Shown: positions 24,416 to 36,186, numbered from the stretch's first letter. The stretch is DNA of 64,000 bases from Lasiosphaeria ovina (GCA_033439765.1 JAULSN010000001.1:4278001-4342000); one strand, 5' to 3'. Numbers and translations are program-made. Notes: generated by a model from the sequence alone, not told the origin.

Positions 24416-25902
24416 GGCGGGATGCAAAAGGGCGCGACGGGGAGGTTGGGTTGATGGATGCGGTGGCGTCAGGATGACAGGGGGAGATAAGAGCAAAGCA
24501 AGAGACGGCGTTTAGCACAAGTCGGTGTTGGATTGGGAGGTTTGATGGCGGCGATGGTCAGTGAGATGGAGAGGGCCGATGTGGGGCCGCAAGGGGTGGT
24601 TGTTGGCGCGAATAGGTTGTCGGAGATGGTGATGGGGATGTGTCAGCTCGGGGGGCTTGATGGAGTCGGGGGCGAGATGGCGAGAAAACGGGATTCGGCA
24701 GCGGATGCGGATGCGGTGGCTGGGAGGGAGACCACCTCTGAGGGGATGGGGACGGATGCGAGGGAGAAAGATGCGCGACCGGCTCGATCGGCGTCTCAGT
24801 CGCCAGCTAGGCGTGCAACGGAAGATGGTGGCTTGCCAGTGAATGCCCCGAGCCGTTGTTGCTCAGATGAGCGATGCTCGGGTCGCCAATGGACGATGCG
24901 AGGGGATGCTGTCGCAAAGAAGTTGACAGCGTTCGAAATTTCGGAAATCGCGTCCGCCACCGAGCTGCCAGAAAAAAACATGGCTCCAGCCACGTGATTT
25001 CTTCAGCACACACACAGCCCGGGGTTGTTGCTGCTGTTTATGTAGGTAAGCTCGGGGGGGGCCAAGGATGGGGAGAGGGGACGGGAGGGGTGCGTGAGGA
25101 GAAATGCGGTCTGGTGTGGCTGGCAATCTGCCGATTTCCTACTAGTCGGAGAGAGAGCGACAGACAACAAGTGGGCCCAACTCCTCTGCGCCCCCCCCAG
25201 GATCCGCCCGTCTTTGTCAGTGTCCAGTCTGGAGCCACGGACCGTACCTGGTTCCTGATGACACTTTTTTGGAACTGGCCTGAGGCTATTATTAGCCATT
25301 AACTCAACCTACCGACGGTAGCTCTACTTTGCGTACAGAATACCTAGGTACTGAAATGGGTTTAATGGATTTACAAAGACCCTTAAAAGAGGTTAAACTT
25401 GAAGTCACTCGGCCAACTCGCAACTCGGCCCTTTGAAACTATCCGTGCTTTTACGTTTTAAATTGCCTTCTGTGAATTCAACAATTGCCTTTTGGGCAAC
25501 AGCACGGATTGAATTGCCGGTGTTATGCTTTAACCGCGAGGGGTAAGTAAGGTAAAGGGTTAAGGTAACGGACCGCCAGAGGCACCTCAACTCGAAAAGA
25601 GGCACTGTGCCACTTCCATGTTGGTATTACTCACCAAGTCTTGGTTGCGAACAACTGTGGGTTATTCCCGGCACGGATTCTGATAACACAGGAACTCGGC
25701 CGAGTTGAGGACAGGTCGACGAAGGTGGCAGGAACACATCCACAACAAACACTCATGTTAGAGACTTCCATGATATCAAAATCGGATGGAAACAAACTAC
25801 CTAGGTCCAAACACCATCGCTATGAGTAGAAATAAAGAAGTAATAGACCAACTCCATTGTTAAGCCAGTTACAAACCAAGTAATTCCAGGCGGTCGCTTA
25901 TG
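24416..25902. other. Intergenic region upstream of the BAH-PHD gene
   Basis: This 1.5-kb gap holds the BAH-PHD promoter and the ATG22 3' side. An open frame at 24533-24997 has low-complexity GAT/GGG-rich composition and no recognisable motif. The part from 25300 to 25870 is more AT-rich. No gene is supported. Confidence 0.5.
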
Positions 25903-28193
25903 CTACCGCCTACGACGATCATCAACATCATCGTCTTCCTCGTCGTCGTCATAGGCGGCGGCCGCCGCAAGGATACCCGGGCTGTCGCTCTCGCTGTCTC
26001 GTCGCGCCGCCTCAACAATAGGCGATGCGCCGCCTTGGCTGAGCTTGAAGCCTTCGATGATCTCGGCCAGTTTCTCGCCCTCTCTCTTGCCGCGATCCAC
26101 GTCGATGAACCAGATGAACGATGCTGGGAGCCCCACGAGCGCTGCCAGAAACCAAAAGGCGGGCCGGATTTCGCCCGACGCGTCGATGATGGCGCCGACA
26201 ATGGCCGGTCCGAAGACGCTTGAGCCCTTGTCCGTGATGGCATAGAGAGCGTAGAAGGCCGCTTCCGATCCCGGTGGGATCAGTTCGCCGTAGAGGGATC
26301 GGCAGTACCCACTAAGTCCGCCGAGGACAAACCCATAGACGCCGGCCAACGGATACATCTCCCAAGGCTGCTGAAGTCCCATTACACCCCAGTTTCGAAC
26401 AAACGGGAGGTAGCCCATCAGGCCGTATAATGGTATAATTTCGAAGAGGGCAATGCAGGCAAGAATGGTTTGGTGGGCCTTGAGCTTGAATTTCCGCGAG
26501 ATAAAAGACCAAGAGAAGGCGCCGACAATGCCCATCATCGTAGCTATCACGTTGATCAGGCCCAGTGCCCAAGCCTCCATATGGAGCTGGGTCTTGGCAA
26601 AGAGGATGGCAGTTGACGAAGTCGTTGCGATGGCGTCTGACAGCAGAAACCAGCCACCAAGGAAGAGCACAATGTCTACAAGCCGCCGTGCCAGCTGTAT
26701 GGTGCGGAAAAGCGACTTCCATGCGAAGATAGTATATGATATCCAAGCGCGAATCCCAGTGTGGCTTGACGACGAAGGTAACGGCGGGCCAGGCCGGGGC
26801 CGGAGCCACATGGCTGCCGGTACGGTGAAGATGGCCCACCAGGCGCCGATAGTGAAGAGAACTACCCGCTGGGACCAGGTTGAGTTCTTCATCTGGATGA
26901 GGATAAAGACGGCAACACATTGCACAAACAGCCCAGCAATGTATCCAATGCCGATGCCCTTGGCGGATATCTGCGTCGACAGATTCAGCTCGATGGACGT
27001 CAGGTCCTCGTGGCTGCGGACCCGGGAGATGCGGTGCCGCCTTCGGCGCGTGGTAGCGCCTGGAAGCAATGCCGCCGTCGAGTCTGCCATGCCGCTTTCC
27101 GTATCTGCGTCGAGAAGGGTCGAGTCCTCTAGGGGTTGAGACTCGTTGCCTGCCGCGGCGAGGTCAGGGGTCGGCGCATTGGCCGAGTTCCGCACCGACG
27201 AGTGGTTCCGTACGAGGAGCGGCAAGAATGAGTTGAGGAGCACAAAAGAAGCGCCAAACGACGTGTTCGAGATGATGGCCAGCAGCGCACCGAGGAGGTA
27301 TATTCGCTCGGACACGAAGATATACAACATAACAGAGAAGCTTCCGATCCAGGCGAAGGCAAGCAGTAGCTTCTTTCGGTAGTTTCCGTGGTCGGCCGCA
27401 CAGCTTATGCTGACGACCAGAAGCGCTTGTAGCAGGACGCTTATGCTAAACGTGTACATGGCAAAGCTCGCTGTATTGATCTCCAAGCCGAGTACGTAGA
27501 TGACACACTGCCCATCGTCGTCTGCATCCTTGTCCGTGCTCGAGCCGCAGGGCGATACGTGGTCGGAGAGAAGGACGCCATTCTCCCTGGCAAGACTCTC
27601 GAGGAGTATTGGGATGAAAGACCCTGTCGGTTTGTTAGTTATAGGTGCAAAGGCTCGAAATGCTTATGGCCGCAGCGATCCCACACAAGAGGTGCCGAGA
27701 TAGGAAACAGAAGTCTTGGAAGCGTACCGATACCTGCAGCAGCAAAACCAGTTAGTTAAAGTACTGCAGCAGCAAAACGAGGAGACAGTGATGTAAACCG
27801 ATAAAGCACATGGATGTACTGACCACAGATAACATAGACTTCGGCAGCGAATGCATATGCGTACCAGCCGGCAAGCTCTTTGGAGCTGGTGGGGCGCGTG
27901 TCTTCCCCAGGATAGCGGGCCAACGGCGGAGAAGCTCCATTTCCGTTGATCGGGCGGCTGTTGCTGCTACTGCTGCTGCTGCTTCTGCGGCGGCTGCTGC
28001 TGCTGCTTCTGCTCCGTCTGGGACTCATCCTGCCAAAAATCCCGGCCGATGCCGATGCCGTGTCTGATCGTTCGTCGTCGGCCTCAAAGGAAGAGGAGTG
28101 AGATCGGAACGAATGCTTGGACGCGTGCGACAGCCGGGATAATTGACGCGGAGCCAGTGGTGGACGAGCATCTGGCGGGTTCCGGGGCGCCAT
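25903..28193 (-). CDS. ATG22: Autophagy-related protein 22, vacuolar amino-acid effluxer
   Basis: Exons are 28193-27824, 27733-27728 (6 nt) and 27623-25903, encoding 698 residues. ATG22 exports amino acids from the vacuole after autophagic breakdown. The N-terminal ~95 residues are Ser/Arg-rich and disordered, encoded partly by a CTG/CTT-type triplet tract. The transporter core begins at [24 protein letters not shown]; the GI of this motif is supplied by the 6-nt microexon. Many membrane segments follow (for example [17 protein letters not shown] and [17 protein letters not shown]), then [26 protein letters not shown], a strongly conserved ATG22 stretch. The large loop near residues 250-330 and the C-terminal tail are charged and variable. 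The protein is somewhat longer than the ~600 residues I expect of relatives because of the N-terminal extension. Confidence 0.95.
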
Positions 28194-30018
28194 GGCAATT
28201 CTTCCCGCGCCAACGGGGATCTCAGCACTGACCCGAAGCCAGTGGGGCCTGGCCTGGATCGCTCGCTCGCTCGCTCGCTCGCTCTGCTGAAAGTGGGAAA
28301 GGTGGGCACCGAGGCAGGCTGCACTGCGGCAAAGCACCCACTAAGATCGAGCCGTTCCCAGCAGCAATGGAAAAAGCAAAACCTGATCCAGTCGGATGTC
28401 AAGCAGCTTTATTCCTCCTGGTGGCACCGAATCGCGGGTGGTATCGCCCATAAAACGAAACCACGCAGCTGGCGTGCAGCCACTTGAAGAAAAGGGCGAT
28501 CAGTCGAAGTGTTGACCCTGGGCCGCTGTTTTGACAGTTTGGATTCGAGGTTGGACAAAGTAGGGGTCCTCGGTGCACACTTGCAGCAGACAGCACCTTT
28601 GCATGTCCTGTAATTGCATGCAGGCGGGAAGCCAGCCTGTGGCCGGCCCGGCTTCGAGTTAGGGAGCAATCCGGATAGACTCGACGTGATAGCAGTGGAA
28701 GCGACAGCGGCAACCGCTCGAGGAGGAGTGTATTCGTGGCGAGGAGGGTGATAGCGAGGCTGGTCGAGATAAACCAAGAGGACCGCGAAATGGCATTTAG
28801 ATGAACCGAACTCAACGTCGGGTCGATTACCTACCACCAAGTCAAGGCCATCTCCAGCAATGTCGTCCTCTTCTAGGCCACAGGACACAGGTTCGGTGTT
28901 CGCCGGCCCCTTGTGTAAGATGGGTTGGTTGACGCAGAAGCGAGAATACAAGAAGTCTTGGAGACGTCGACCTTTATCAGACTTCGCATACCTACCTCAC
29001 CTTGCCTACGCTAGGCATGTGTGCAGCTACGTTGGGGTACGGGTTGGAAGCGGACAACCCCTACCGGGTGAATACCTGGGTTGCCTTGGAGGAATCTGGG
29101 GAGCATGAAAAAAGTGGGTGGTCCGCAAACACCTCCCTCCGGTGGGCAGGCGAGAGAGAGAGAGGGACCTGAGGGGGGTGCGGAAGTGGGAGTGGAGGGG
29201 ATTCTCAAGTTCTCGCCATAAAGAGCTATCTTGTCCGGCCAAGCTCTGCGTTTCGAGAGAAAAAGGCCGAAATCTGCTTTCTTGAACCATTTGAGAACTG
29301 CCTTCCCATTTCAGCTCCTGCGAGCAAACACGTATGGATTGGCTGTGCGTGGATTATGTCTAATTCTCCGAGCCATCAACAGAGAGTCAGCTCATGAGTT
29401 GCTGCGGAGTTGCATGGATGGAAGCCATCGGCGCGTGGGACGCTTCGATCTGCACTGCAGGTGGTCAGGCGGCTGAGCCAGCTTCTGGCCGCATAAAACT
29501 CGACCCCCTTTTCGCAAATATACCCAATGAAAACCAAGCTCAGCGCACGGCATCTCAAGCGTTGACCTTAGCTCCTCACCTTTCCACAGTGTACGTTTCC
29601 GGGTCCCATCATTGAAAGTCTTGGTGAGAGATCGAAAGAGCTAGGCCCCGATCGCTGCCAAGCCGGCCACCTTCCAGTGGGTTAAGGAGGGGTCGCAACG
29701 AGGATGGTGCAATCGGGGGCGGGCCTTGGAGATCAGCGGCCCTGTCACATCGCGGAACTGGGGTGTTCCTGGCTCCTCAAACCCATTGCAAGCTGAGAAA
29801 CCGGGGACGACCATTCTCAAAGCATCTGCCAATGAGAGTGTGCGAGTCGGCTGTGACTTGAAGAACGGCAGACCCGCGGCTCAGGTGAAATCGAGCCCAG
29901 ACAAGCCCCGAATCAGGCAAAAGCCCAATCCAAGCGCTGTGGGTCCAGGACTCCAGACGGCAGCACCTTCCTCTGGCTATAAGTCTTCCTGTTATCCGTA
30001 TTGTCATGGTGAAAGTAA
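28194..30018. other. Intergenic region upstream of ATG22
   Basis: This 1.8-kb stretch contains the ATG22 promoter. A GCTC tetranucleotide repeat lies in it at 28261-28284. Frames such as 28409-28951 (minus) have no motif and are probably noise. The region ends at the MITE pair. Confidence 0.5.
28261..28284. repeat. (GCTC)6 microsatellite
   Basis: Six perfect GCTC units lie about 70-90 bp upstream of the ATG22 start codon, within its promoter or 5' UTR. Confidence 0.9.
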
Positions 30019-30267
30019 TACAATCCCTGAAAGCTTGTTAGAGGGCATTTTCAAGATTTGAAAGGTCTTAATAACTTACGGCTCGCCCTAAAGGTTTTTC
30101 GCCGAGGAAGGTAAAAGTTATTGGAATCCCTATTTCAGAATCTTAGAGGCCTTTCTCCATCTTAGAAATACCTACGAAAGGCCTTTCCTAGCCGTTATAT
30201 TTACTGTGATCTTTACTACTTATAAGTATCTACGTAGGTACCACGCCAACAAACATTCAGGGATTGG
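30019..30267. mobile_element. MITE copy A (left member of an adjacent pair)
   Basis: The copy starts at a TA followed by CAATCCCTGAA and ends in AACAAACATTCAGGGATTGG, an inverted match. Its interior (TTACGGCTCGCCCTAAAGG.., then CCCTATTTCAGAATC.. AGAGGCC) matches copies B and C. It contains no coding capacity, so it is a non-autonomous element. Its left end looks as if about five bases of the full inverted repeat are missing. A TA target site suggests a Tc1/mariner-type mobiliser, which is an inference. Confidence 0.75.
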
Positions 30268-30517
30268 AGTCCCTGAGTGTTTGTTCGCGGGGGACTTTCC
30301 AAGACTTGAAAGGCCTCAATAACTTACGGCTCGCCCTAAAGGTTTTTTCGCCGAGGGAGGTAAAAAACCATCGAAGTCCCTATTTTAGAATCCTAGAGGC
30401 CTATCTGTTCTGCAAAAATAAATATGTTAAAAATCCATTAGGGCGAACCGTAAGGAAGTAAGGCCTTCTCAATCTTGGAAAGTCCCCCGCGAACAAACAT
30501 TCAGGGATTGGATTGTA
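30268..30517. mobile_element. MITE copy B (right member of an adjacent pair)
   Basis: The copy begins with GTCCCTGAGTGTTTGTTCGC and ends with GCGAACAAACATTCAGGGATTGGATTGTA. The two ends are inverted repeats that can be followed for roughly 60 bp inward (CGCGGGGGACTTTCCAAGA on both sides). Its interior is in the same orientation as copy A. The outermost right end is TA, as is the outermost left end of copy A, so A and B together look like one composite flanked by TA. Confidence 0.75.
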
Positions 30518-30979
30518 TGAGCAGATCGGCTTCGTGTCAACGAGAAAGACGGGACCAGACCCGGTATGGAAGCCAAGGTTACTTGAAAATGAGATGAGAA
30601 ATGGATGTGATGCAAGTATAAGAAAGAGGCAGGAGGTAAACATCTCCAGATGTTTATCCCTAGCACTTGGATTGCGCACAAGCTAGGCAAGGAGTGAGCT
30701 GTCTTGACAAACAACCATGACCTCCCTCTGAATTATATTTAGCAGCGATCCCGGGACTGCAAAAGAAAAGCCGCAATGGCGTGGTATCGATGGAGAAGCA
30801 AAAATAAACAAAGCAAAGCAACATTCTCCTCCCCTTTCCCGACGTGTTTTTTTTGTTGAGAACCACCGACTGACTGGGTAGCTGAACCAAACCCGTAACC
30901 ATTAACCGAGGTAACTATGGAGGGGGTTTCCTTTTGAGACAGGTCGCGCAGCTTGCGAAGGGGGCGCGCCTCGATGCTT
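30518..30979. other. Short intergenic stretch downstream of the Par32-like gene
   Basis: This 460-bp stretch lies between the MITE pair and the stop of the Par32-like gene. It should contain that gene's 3' UTR. I see nothing else. Confidence 0.5.
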
Positions 30980-31748
30980 CTATTTCTTGAAGATGGATCC
31001 CAGGAGCTTGTACTTGAGCTTGTCGGCCAGGCCGACAGGCGCCACGGCCACACCTTCCCCATCCACAACCGTTGCTCCTTCCTTGATGGACTCTCGGGGC
31101 GTAGCTAGGCGCTCGTTACCCGCACCACCGCGGCCGGTGTGATGGTCCACATTGTCTGAGCTGGCCCGGACCGCAGATTCGGGAACGACGTCTTTGTCGA
31201 GCCGAGGCGTCGTCGTGGCGCCGGCATCGCCAATGTTGGCAGCACCTGTGTGTCCAGCGAGTCAGAAAAAAAAACATGTTCTCCTTCTGTTCTAGCTCTC
31301 CCTCTTTCACGCCTGCTTCACGATTGACATGTTTGCACGGCCACGGCGGCCTTTAAATCCTCAAGCTAGCGATTTCCTTATCGGCGCTCGGGCCTTGGCG
31401 TGCAAAGTGGAGACATGTGTATCCCTCTCGTTTGTAGCGATAAGGCGGCTAGCAATGACTCCAGCTTGGACTTCAAAGTGCAGCTGCCAGGAAAGCGCAA
31501 AGGCCAAAGACTTCCGGCCTCTGGCGAGTTCTCGAGGCGACCACGGCGGCAAATGTTCTTGGGAGTTATGGGAGAGAGTGCGCCATACCTCCGCGACCAG
31601 TGCTGAAAGCTCCGTCCCCGTGGCTGCCCACTTCGCCGGCACGAACGACCTCTCCATCAACATAGGGCGTGTCGTCAGGGCGAATGTTACCAGCGCCGCC
31701 TCGGCCGTGCGAGACATCAGGGCCTTCGGTGGCGGTGACGGTGGCCAT
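30980..31748 (-). CDS. Par32-like DUF3602 protein with GRGGAGN motifs
   Basis: Exons are 31748-31589 and 31245-30980, encoding 141 residues, separated by a 343-nt intron (donor GTATGG, acceptor after ACACAG). The signature repeats are visible: HGRGGAGNI near residue 15, TGRGGAANI spanning the splice junction, and TGRGGAGNE further on. This is the mark of the fungal DUF3602/Par32 family, small disordered proteins; yeast Par32 is linked to TORC1-dependent control of ammonium transporters. Whether this protein does the same is unknown. The C-terminus (LADKLKYKLLGSIFKK) is a basic amphipathic segment. The reading frame across the splice and the restored GRGGAANI repeat support the intron. No membrane segments or enzyme motifs are present. 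Confidence 0.85.
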
Positions 31749-33753
31749 TGCTGAGATTTGCTATGACGGACTGATATAGGACTTTGATGACGTGGTTATA
31801 GAGGGCTGGTGGGCTGCGTAGTGAATGAGAAGCAAATGTTGAATGGAAAGTTGAAGAAGGGGGCTGCGGCAGCGGGTTGTGGTCTTATAAACAGCCCCTC
31901 CCCACAGGCACACCAGTCAGGCAGATAGGCGCACTATTGGCAGACTCAAGTCATGTCATGAGACGCCATTTTCGCCCTTTGGGCCTAGGAGCCAGCCTGA
32001 TGCCCATTGCCCAGAATGCGGGAGATAACGCAGGCCGTGCCAAGACTTGAGGGCTGGGACGGAAGCAAGTCGGTTTGCTGGGGGATTTGCGAAGAGCATG
32101 CTGTTCCGTTCGCAAACGGGATAGGCACAAGTAATTTGGTGGACACACACCTAGGTTGCTGGGCGCTGCCTGCTTTGAGCTGGCGCCTGTGACGTCTTTG
32201 TGAGATTGCGCGATATCGCAATGAGCCTTGCATGCACCAAATGAGGCACAACCCCCCACGCTACACGCTTTCAGAAGTTGAGCAGTGGCTGGGTATTCAC
32301 GGCGTTCACTGTGGCTCGGAGCTCTCTCGCTGTTTGTGCCCTGGACTGCCCATGCCCAGGCCGCTTCGAAGCTTTCAGTGCCCGTGATCCGGTAATACAA
32401 CTCACAGTGAGCACTTTCGGCAATTTTTTCATGTCATTTGTTGTTAGACTTTTCTAAACAAGGAACGAGTCCTCTCTCCGAAGATCGGCGAGCAACAAAA
32501 CCCTACCTACCTCACTTTTATTATATCGTATAATTCTTGAGAGAAAATTTTCCGCCGGGTCTGTCATGGGCATCCATCTTCGTACTTTCATACGAAGATC
32601 GCCTGGAAGAAAACTGACCAATGCCTGCAGTTCGAGATTCCATCAGTAACGGGGCTATTGAATTCTGTTTTAAGTAACATCTAGCCTAACCTGACCGTTT
32701 AGCAGCCTATGTACCCGAGGGGCTTGACGATGACATTCCTGCTTCGATAACGCCTGCAAGTAGTCTGCTTGTTTATGCGATTATGCGCTTAGAAGCGTCG
32801 AGAGCGCTAAAATCGGCCTCACCGTGCGCCACATGCCTGCCTGTGGGAAAGCCGTCCAGACTCCAGAGCCACTCAGCTCAGTCCAAATGGCCCAACAACA
32901 CCAAACAGCATTACGTATCGGTTTTTCTGCAGGGATGGGCTGACCACGCAAAGACTTGATATGGGGTGCCGCATCTCCGGACGCACCTTGGAAGGGTTTT
33001 GGTGGTTGGAGGACGCGGACGCGGGAAGCTAATGCGCGAGTCTGAACAAGCCAAATTTCAACCATTCCGCTATTCCGCTTTGGAATCGAGTGTGGCAAGG
33101 CAGGCGGGGTGCGCTTCAACTCTGGTGCGGTTCTGAGTAACGGCCTCTGCTTTGGTACAGTACTTCAACTTGGTCCTCAAGAGAAGATTTATTTGCTTCG
33201 GGAGCTAGGCAGCGAAAAGCTTTATAGTCCCAGAGTTCTACGATAGAAGAACCAAGAGATCTTTCAACACCTTAAGCAGCGTACTGTCTTTCCGTATTTC
33301 ATTCCTTTGCTCTGAAGCTGCGCGACTCAAACGAGAGGACTTACAATGATAAGATAAGAGCTCGCGTATTGAGGGGGTGGATATTATTGGCTGAGAGTTT
33401 AATGGTCTAATCTTGCTCCACATCGAATTAATACTCAACAGGGGATCACAAAGAATTTCGCCAAGCATCCCTTCCGTTCGAAATCGATTCCAATGTTAGA
33501 GCTGAACGAATACGTACCATGGAGATTACCTACCACAAGCCAGAAGCTTCGGAATACTGATCTGCCAGACTCTATATTTTATTGACATTGTGTTGGTATA
33601 ATGCTATGCTATGCTATGCTATGCTATGCTATGCTATGGAGCACATTACGGGAATCATATGTCCAAAAATGACCAAAATGGATCCTGACTCAACTCAATT
33701 AAGACCGACCCAGGACATGAAAGAAAAAAAACAAGAGCCAAGCCCGGCGATGC
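31749..33753. other. Intergenic region with a pentanucleotide repeat
   Basis: This 2-kb gap lies between the starts of the Par32-like gene and the RBR gene 3' end. Parts near 32440-32560 and 33230-33440 are AT-rich, unlike the flanking genes. No frame shows a recognisable motif. A pentanucleotide repeat lies at 33601-33635. Confidence 0.5.
33601..33635. repeat. (ATGCT)7 microsatellite
   Basis: Seven perfect ATGCT units lie 120 bp downstream of the RBR ligase stop codon. Confidence 0.92.
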
Positions 33754-36186
33754 TCAACACTCGACAAACCATCTCTCGTCGGACAGGCCGTTTTGCTGTT
33801 CCAGCTCCTCGTCCGTCGCTCGCGGGTTCTCGTAATCGTACTCGTCCAGGTCCAGGTCGAGCTCGCATCCGTTGCCGAGGAGAGCCTCTCCACCAGTCTC
33901 CCTCTCGACCACCTCCATCTCGGCCAGCAGCCGCTCGCGCTCGGCAACGACGAGGTCGTACCACTTGCGCTCGGCCATGTGCCTGCGGATGAGCTCCGTC
34001 TCGCGGGCCGCCAGCTTCTCGGCCTGCCGCTCGCTCGCCGCGTCCATGAGCTCCTCGCGCACCGCCAGCTCGTCCTCGGCCACGTACCGGAACCGCTCCA
34101 GCTCGTCCGACTTCCATCTGCGCCACGCGTCCATACGCCCGTCGTTCTTGCGCATGTAGTCTCGCATCGCCTGCTCCAGCCGCACGTGCCCGCCGACCTT
34201 GTCCGCCCAGAATGTCCGCAGTGCTGCTGCGTACTCTTGCTCGAGCTGCTTCTCCCAAGCCGCACGCACGCAGTAGTCTTTCTCCCACTCGAGCTCGCGG
34301 CTCCGGATATCGGCCGCCGTCGCCGCCCGCAGCTCCGCCCGCTCGGACTCGTGCTTCTGTGTTAGCGCGGCGCGCTCCTCGGCCGCGCCCGCAGTGCACG
34401 CTACTAGCTCGCTGTCCTGGGCCGAGAACAGCGAGATGCGCTGGAAGAGCTCAAGCTCGGCCAGGCTGATGCGCAGCCCTTTGTACTTGGGCTCGAGCGC
34501 CGCCAGCCTAACCTCCTCGCGGCGTAGGCGCTCCGCTTCCTCGGCGGCTCTGGCCTCGGCGGCCTTCCGGCGCTCCTCGCGCTCGAGGTTCGCGATCAGC
34601 TCCAGCGCCTTAGCCAGCCACGCGTCTTCGGCCGCCTGCGCCTCCTCGCGCACCTGCCGCCGCTGCGCTGCGCGCTGCTTGATCTCGTTTAACATGGCGA
34701 TGTTGCAGGCACATGTGCACCAGACTGCACCGCAGACGTAGCAAAACTCTGCTCCGCACCTGCACGTCATGTGCTGGCAGGCTTCGCGGTGCTCGACTAG
34801 CACGCTGCATCGTATGCACCGCCTCCACCCCTCCTCTTCCGCCAGCTGGTCCGTAAGTAGCCGGTCGCGGTCCTGCGGGCACGCCTCGGCCGTGTCGTGA
34901 GGCGCGCCCCGGCATAGTAGGCACATGGTGTGTCCCTTGGAGCACCGCGCCGTTTTGCGGGCCTGGTCGACTTTGCGCACCCACTCTCCGCAGTCCGGCT
35001 CGCTGCAGTAGATGCGGTTCTCCACCGGCACCTTGTACTCCTCGTCTTTGTCCTTGTATTGCTGCAGGAGCTCGTCGCCGACATGCCGTGCGATGGTCCG
35101 GAAGGGTATTGGGTTCAGGCAGCACTTTGGTGGCCACTGCGCCTCGCTCGTGAGCGTAACCTCGATGAGCCGCTCAAAGCACTCGGCGCAGTAGTAGTGG
35201 CACACCGTTTTGACTCCGTCTTTGGGGCTGATGTCCTCGAGGCACGACACGCACTCCACGGTCTCGGCTGCCGCGGCTGCCTCCGCCTCTGCCGTCGTCG
35301 GCTTGATATTATCGTAGATGAGCTGCGTGATGGGACCGGGGCCAGCGAAAGCTGCTGCCGCTGCCGCCACCACCGGCATGGCTGCAGGGGAATAGCCCTT
35401 CGACCACCCTAGACGAACGGCGCGGGCCTGTGACTGCCGCTCGTGGTAGAGGTCGTAGTATGCCTGTTTCGCCGCCGCCTTCGCGCCGGTCGTGCTGCTC
35501 TCCCCTCGCGTATCGCTGCCTTTGTCGATTCCAAATATCCGCCGGAACCCGAAGCGGTGCCGCTTGGCGGGCCGGCCTGCCTCTTCGTCCCTCTTAAGCT
35601 GCCGTATTGTCGTGGACGCACTAGCTTCTCCATTTATCTCGATGCGAGGTATGCTGTCGCTGCTGGTTTTGCCGTGCTCGATGACTTGGTCGTCGGGGTA
35701 TTCTGCCCGGCCTTTGCCCTTTCCCTGCTGTGCTGCGGCTTCTTTCTCGGCCCGCCGGGCGGCCTCTGCTTCTTCGGCGGCGGCGGCAGCTGCCGTCGCC
35801 GCTTCGTCCGCCCGCTGCTTCTCGGCCTTGACCTGTTGCTGGATGTTTTCTATCGATGACTGCACTACGAGTATGATGGCCTCTTCGGCTTCCTCGGGCA
35901 GCTTGGTCAGGGCCTCTGGCGGCGCGTACCGCGAAAGGTCCAGCTCTTCTGGTTCGTCTCTCTCCTCGTCCTCCTCGTCCTCCTTTTCCTCTTTCTCTAC
36001 TTCGCCTTGCTCGTCCCCGTCGACCCCCTTCAGTTTCTCACCCTCCCACTCATCTTTCCACCCAGCCTCTGTTTCCGAGTCTGGCCTGGGGAACTGGGCT
36101 TCAGCCGTCTCTTGGATCTCAGCTTCGAGGTCGCCCAGCTGTGCTTCGTACACCAACACCGATGCCACCTTTGCTGCTCTGAACAT
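33754..36186 (-). CDS. RING-between-RING (RBR) E3 ubiquitin-protein ligase
   Basis: One uninterrupted frame encodes 810 residues from the first in-frame ATG. The N-terminal ~310 residues are acidic and low in complexity, with a Lys/Ala-rich coiled-coil-like part. RING1 begins at C312/C315 (CVSCLED) and continues through CHYYCAECFERL. The IBR follows (IYCSEPDCGEWV.., CSKGHTMCLLC). RING2 begins at C457/C460 and includes EACQHMTCRCGAEFCYVCG. C470 sits in the position of the catalytic Cys that receives ubiquitin in RBR ligases. Residues beyond ~500 form a long charged coiled coil (repeated EAQAAEDAWLA.., REERRKAAEARAAEEAERLRREE). The substrate is unknown. The RBR fold is secure; the particular subfamily is not. 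The next gene (SDHAF1-like) is divergent, 2.2 kb away. Confidence 0.92.
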   Translation of the reverse strand: MFRAAKVASVLVYEAQLGDLEAEIQETAEAQFPRPDSETEAGWKDEWEGEKLKGVDGDEQGEVEKEEKEDEEDEERDEPEELDLSRYAPPEALTKLPEEAEEAIILVVQSSIENIQQQVKAEKQRADEAATAAAAAAEEAEAARRAEKEAAAQQGKGKGRAEYPDDQVIEHGKTSSDSIPRIEINGEASASTTIRQLKRDEEAGRPAKRHRFGFRRIFGIDKGSDTRGESSTTGAKAAAKQAYYDLYHERQSQARAVRLGWSKGYSPAAMPVVAAAAAAFAGPGPITQLIYDNIKPTTAEAEAAAAAETVECVSCLEDISPKDGVKTVCHYYCAECFERLIEVTLTSEAQWPPKCCLNPIPFRTIARHVGDELLQQYKDKDEEYKVPVENRIYCSEPDCGEWVRKVDQARKTARCSKGHTMCLLCRGAPHDTAEACPQDRDRLLTDQLAEEEGWRRCIRCSVLVEHREACQHMTCRCGAEFCYVCGAVWCTCACNIAMLNEIKQRAAQRRQVREEAQAAEDAWLAKALELIANLEREERRKAAEARAAEEAERLRREEVRLAALEPKYKGLRISLAELELFQRISLFSAQDSELVACTAGAAEERAALTQKHESERAELRAATAADIRSRELEWEKDYCVRAAWEKQLEQEYAAALRTFWADKVGGHVRLEQAMRDYMRKNDGRMDAWRRWKSDELERFRYVAEDELAVREELMDAASERQAEKLAARETELIRRHMAERKWYDLVVAERERLLAEMEVVERETGGEALLGNGCELDLDLDEYDYENPRATDEELEQQNGLSDERWFVEC

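Noticed and set aside
24533..24997. 154-codon plus-strand frame upstream of the BAH-PHD gene
   Set aside because: GAT/GGG-rich and motif-free, overlapping the promoter of a real gene.
33601..33635. Regular repeat considered as a CRISPR-like array
   Set aside because: It is a simple pentanucleotide microsatellite with no spacers, in a eukaryotic genome.
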